From assembly GCA_903772945.1 (NCBI GenBank), contig CAICTM010000140.1, positions 44,596-108,595 of the forward strand: a DNA stretch of 64,000 bases. The letters run 5' to 3'. The notes under the pieces were generated by a model that worked only from the letters and a program-made list of their open reading frames with translations, did no database searches and was not told the DNA's origin. Source of the stretch: Seminavis robusta. Taxonomy: Eukaryota > Bacillariophyta > Bacillariophyceae > Naviculales > Naviculaceae. The position numbers and the translations under genes are program-made. This document shows positions 63,364-64,000 of the stretch, in pieces (within the stretch, counting starts at the first letter, position 1; the number at the start of each line of letters is the position of its first letter).

Positions 63364-63970
63364 TTAATTGAATGCTGCTTCGGACTGTAACATTTCATCG
63401 TAATTGTCGGCGGAAAGAGTATCGAAGGGAATGTAGCGACTGAAAGTTTCCAGCATATGCACCATTTCGTCTGGCATCTGGTACTTTGTTAAATCGAGCG
63501 ACAGTGGTTTTCGCAAGAAGAGGCCTTTCATTTCTCTTACTCTTGAAAGTACCACGTAAACCAATTATCTGCATAGTGCATTCCACACCACAGTTGCGAT
63601 TGTGTATGCCCGTGCAACTCGTGTCCTGTGGTCGCTGAATTGCTAACAAGAAGAAACTGGATTCCTTTCATGCGAACCTCAATCTTTTCCTTTTCGATTT
63701 TCATCTTGCACTTGAAGGACACTCCGTGTGTCTTGACATCGAAACATCTTGGCAACATGTCTTTCATCTCGTGTTTTACTGTGATTCTGTCAATTTGGTC
63801 ACACGGAAGACACGGATTCTACACCGCAATGGAGTTTGATGATGAAAGGCTGTTCTCCGGGCTTTACATGTACCTTGCGTAGGAACACTCTCGAACCGTT
63901 TGCCTGTCATTGGTACGTCTTCATTCTTTGTCACATCAGAGGGCAGTTGTAGTACATCTTCAATGCGGAT
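63364..63970 (-). pseudogene. 3' end of a PIF1/Helitron-type helicase relic
   Basis: The frame from 63767 contains MKDMLPRCFDVKTHG...GIQFLLVSNSATTGHELHGHT, like the final helicase motifs of PIF1-type proteins (usually ...TGHKLQGQT). The frame from 63564 continues VVLSRVREMKGLFLRKPLSLDLTKY, the arginine-bearing motif VI, and ends SEAAFN at 63364. An indel near 63550 separates the two frames. The upstream part runs towards the window edge. PIF1 domains of this kind are common as Helitron RepHel remnants and as stand-alone repeats in diatoms; which one applies cannot be told here. Confidence 0.65.
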
Positions 63971-64000
63971 CAACACGTCCGTTGTCCTTCTCTCTTTGGG

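Overview
The window looks like nuclear DNA of a diatom, most likely a raphid pennate such as Seminavis. This is inferred, not proven. The evidence is a single-chain receptor guanylate/adenylate cyclase fused to a class I cyclic-nucleotide phosphodiesterase (an architecture known from diatoms), short GTAAGT...AG introns of 55-100 nt, a possible heterokont plastid-targeting leader on a transporter, and pervasive CTAGCTAG tracts between genes. No bacterial features are seen. A run of 12 Ns (23150-23161) marks an assembly gap.

Layout. 0-10 kb: a TPR-like gene (1821), a decaying unknown gene (4412), a broken Mutator-like transposase (5737-8201, minus) and a relic of a solute-binding-protein receptor (8336-9430). 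11-19.4 kb: a long gene encoding a fatty-acyl-AMP ligase-like domain, an unknown middle region, a carrier-protein domain and a Pls/PosA-like membrane/beta-helix tail. It is broken by a nonsense codon, a 2-nt frameshift and a LINE fragment, and has a larger LINE copy in an intron. 20-35 kb: an MFS transporter, a 7TM receptor with a repeat-rich tail (minus), a small TIR element, a CDPK-like kinase, a single-pass membrane protein and a family C (GABA-B-like) GPCR. 36-40.5 kb: a MULE transposase and an acidic protein. 41.9-44.6 kb: the intact SBP-family-3 receptor-like gene (minus). 46.9-51.6 kb: the cyclase/phosphodiesterase gene, carrying a TA-flanked 498-bp insertion in its first exon. 52.4-55.7 kb: a conserved unknown gene, tRNA-Gly(TCC) and two related small Lys/Met-rich membrane proteins. 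57.0-58.0 kb: a 984-bp hAT-like element with a small ORF. 58.3-62.5 kb: a second, frameshifted and internally deleted copy of the acyl-AMP ligase/PosA-like gene. 63.4-64 kb: the 3' end of a PIF1/Helitron-type helicase relic.

Themes. There is a concentration of membrane sensing genes (two GPCR-like proteins, the SBP-type receptor, the cyclase/PDE and a CDPK-like kinase), but nothing shows that they form one pathway. The second theme is transposon traffic: LINE, Mutator/MULE, hAT-like, TA-target and foldback elements are present, and several have broken host genes. The most checkable discoveries are the TA-flanked insertion in the cyclase/PDE gene, whose removal restores the reading frame exactly, and the hAT-like element with 8-bp target duplications that carries a coiled-coil ORF. 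The two damaged acyl-AMP ligase/PosA-like genes are the best candidate for an undescribed biosynthetic system.
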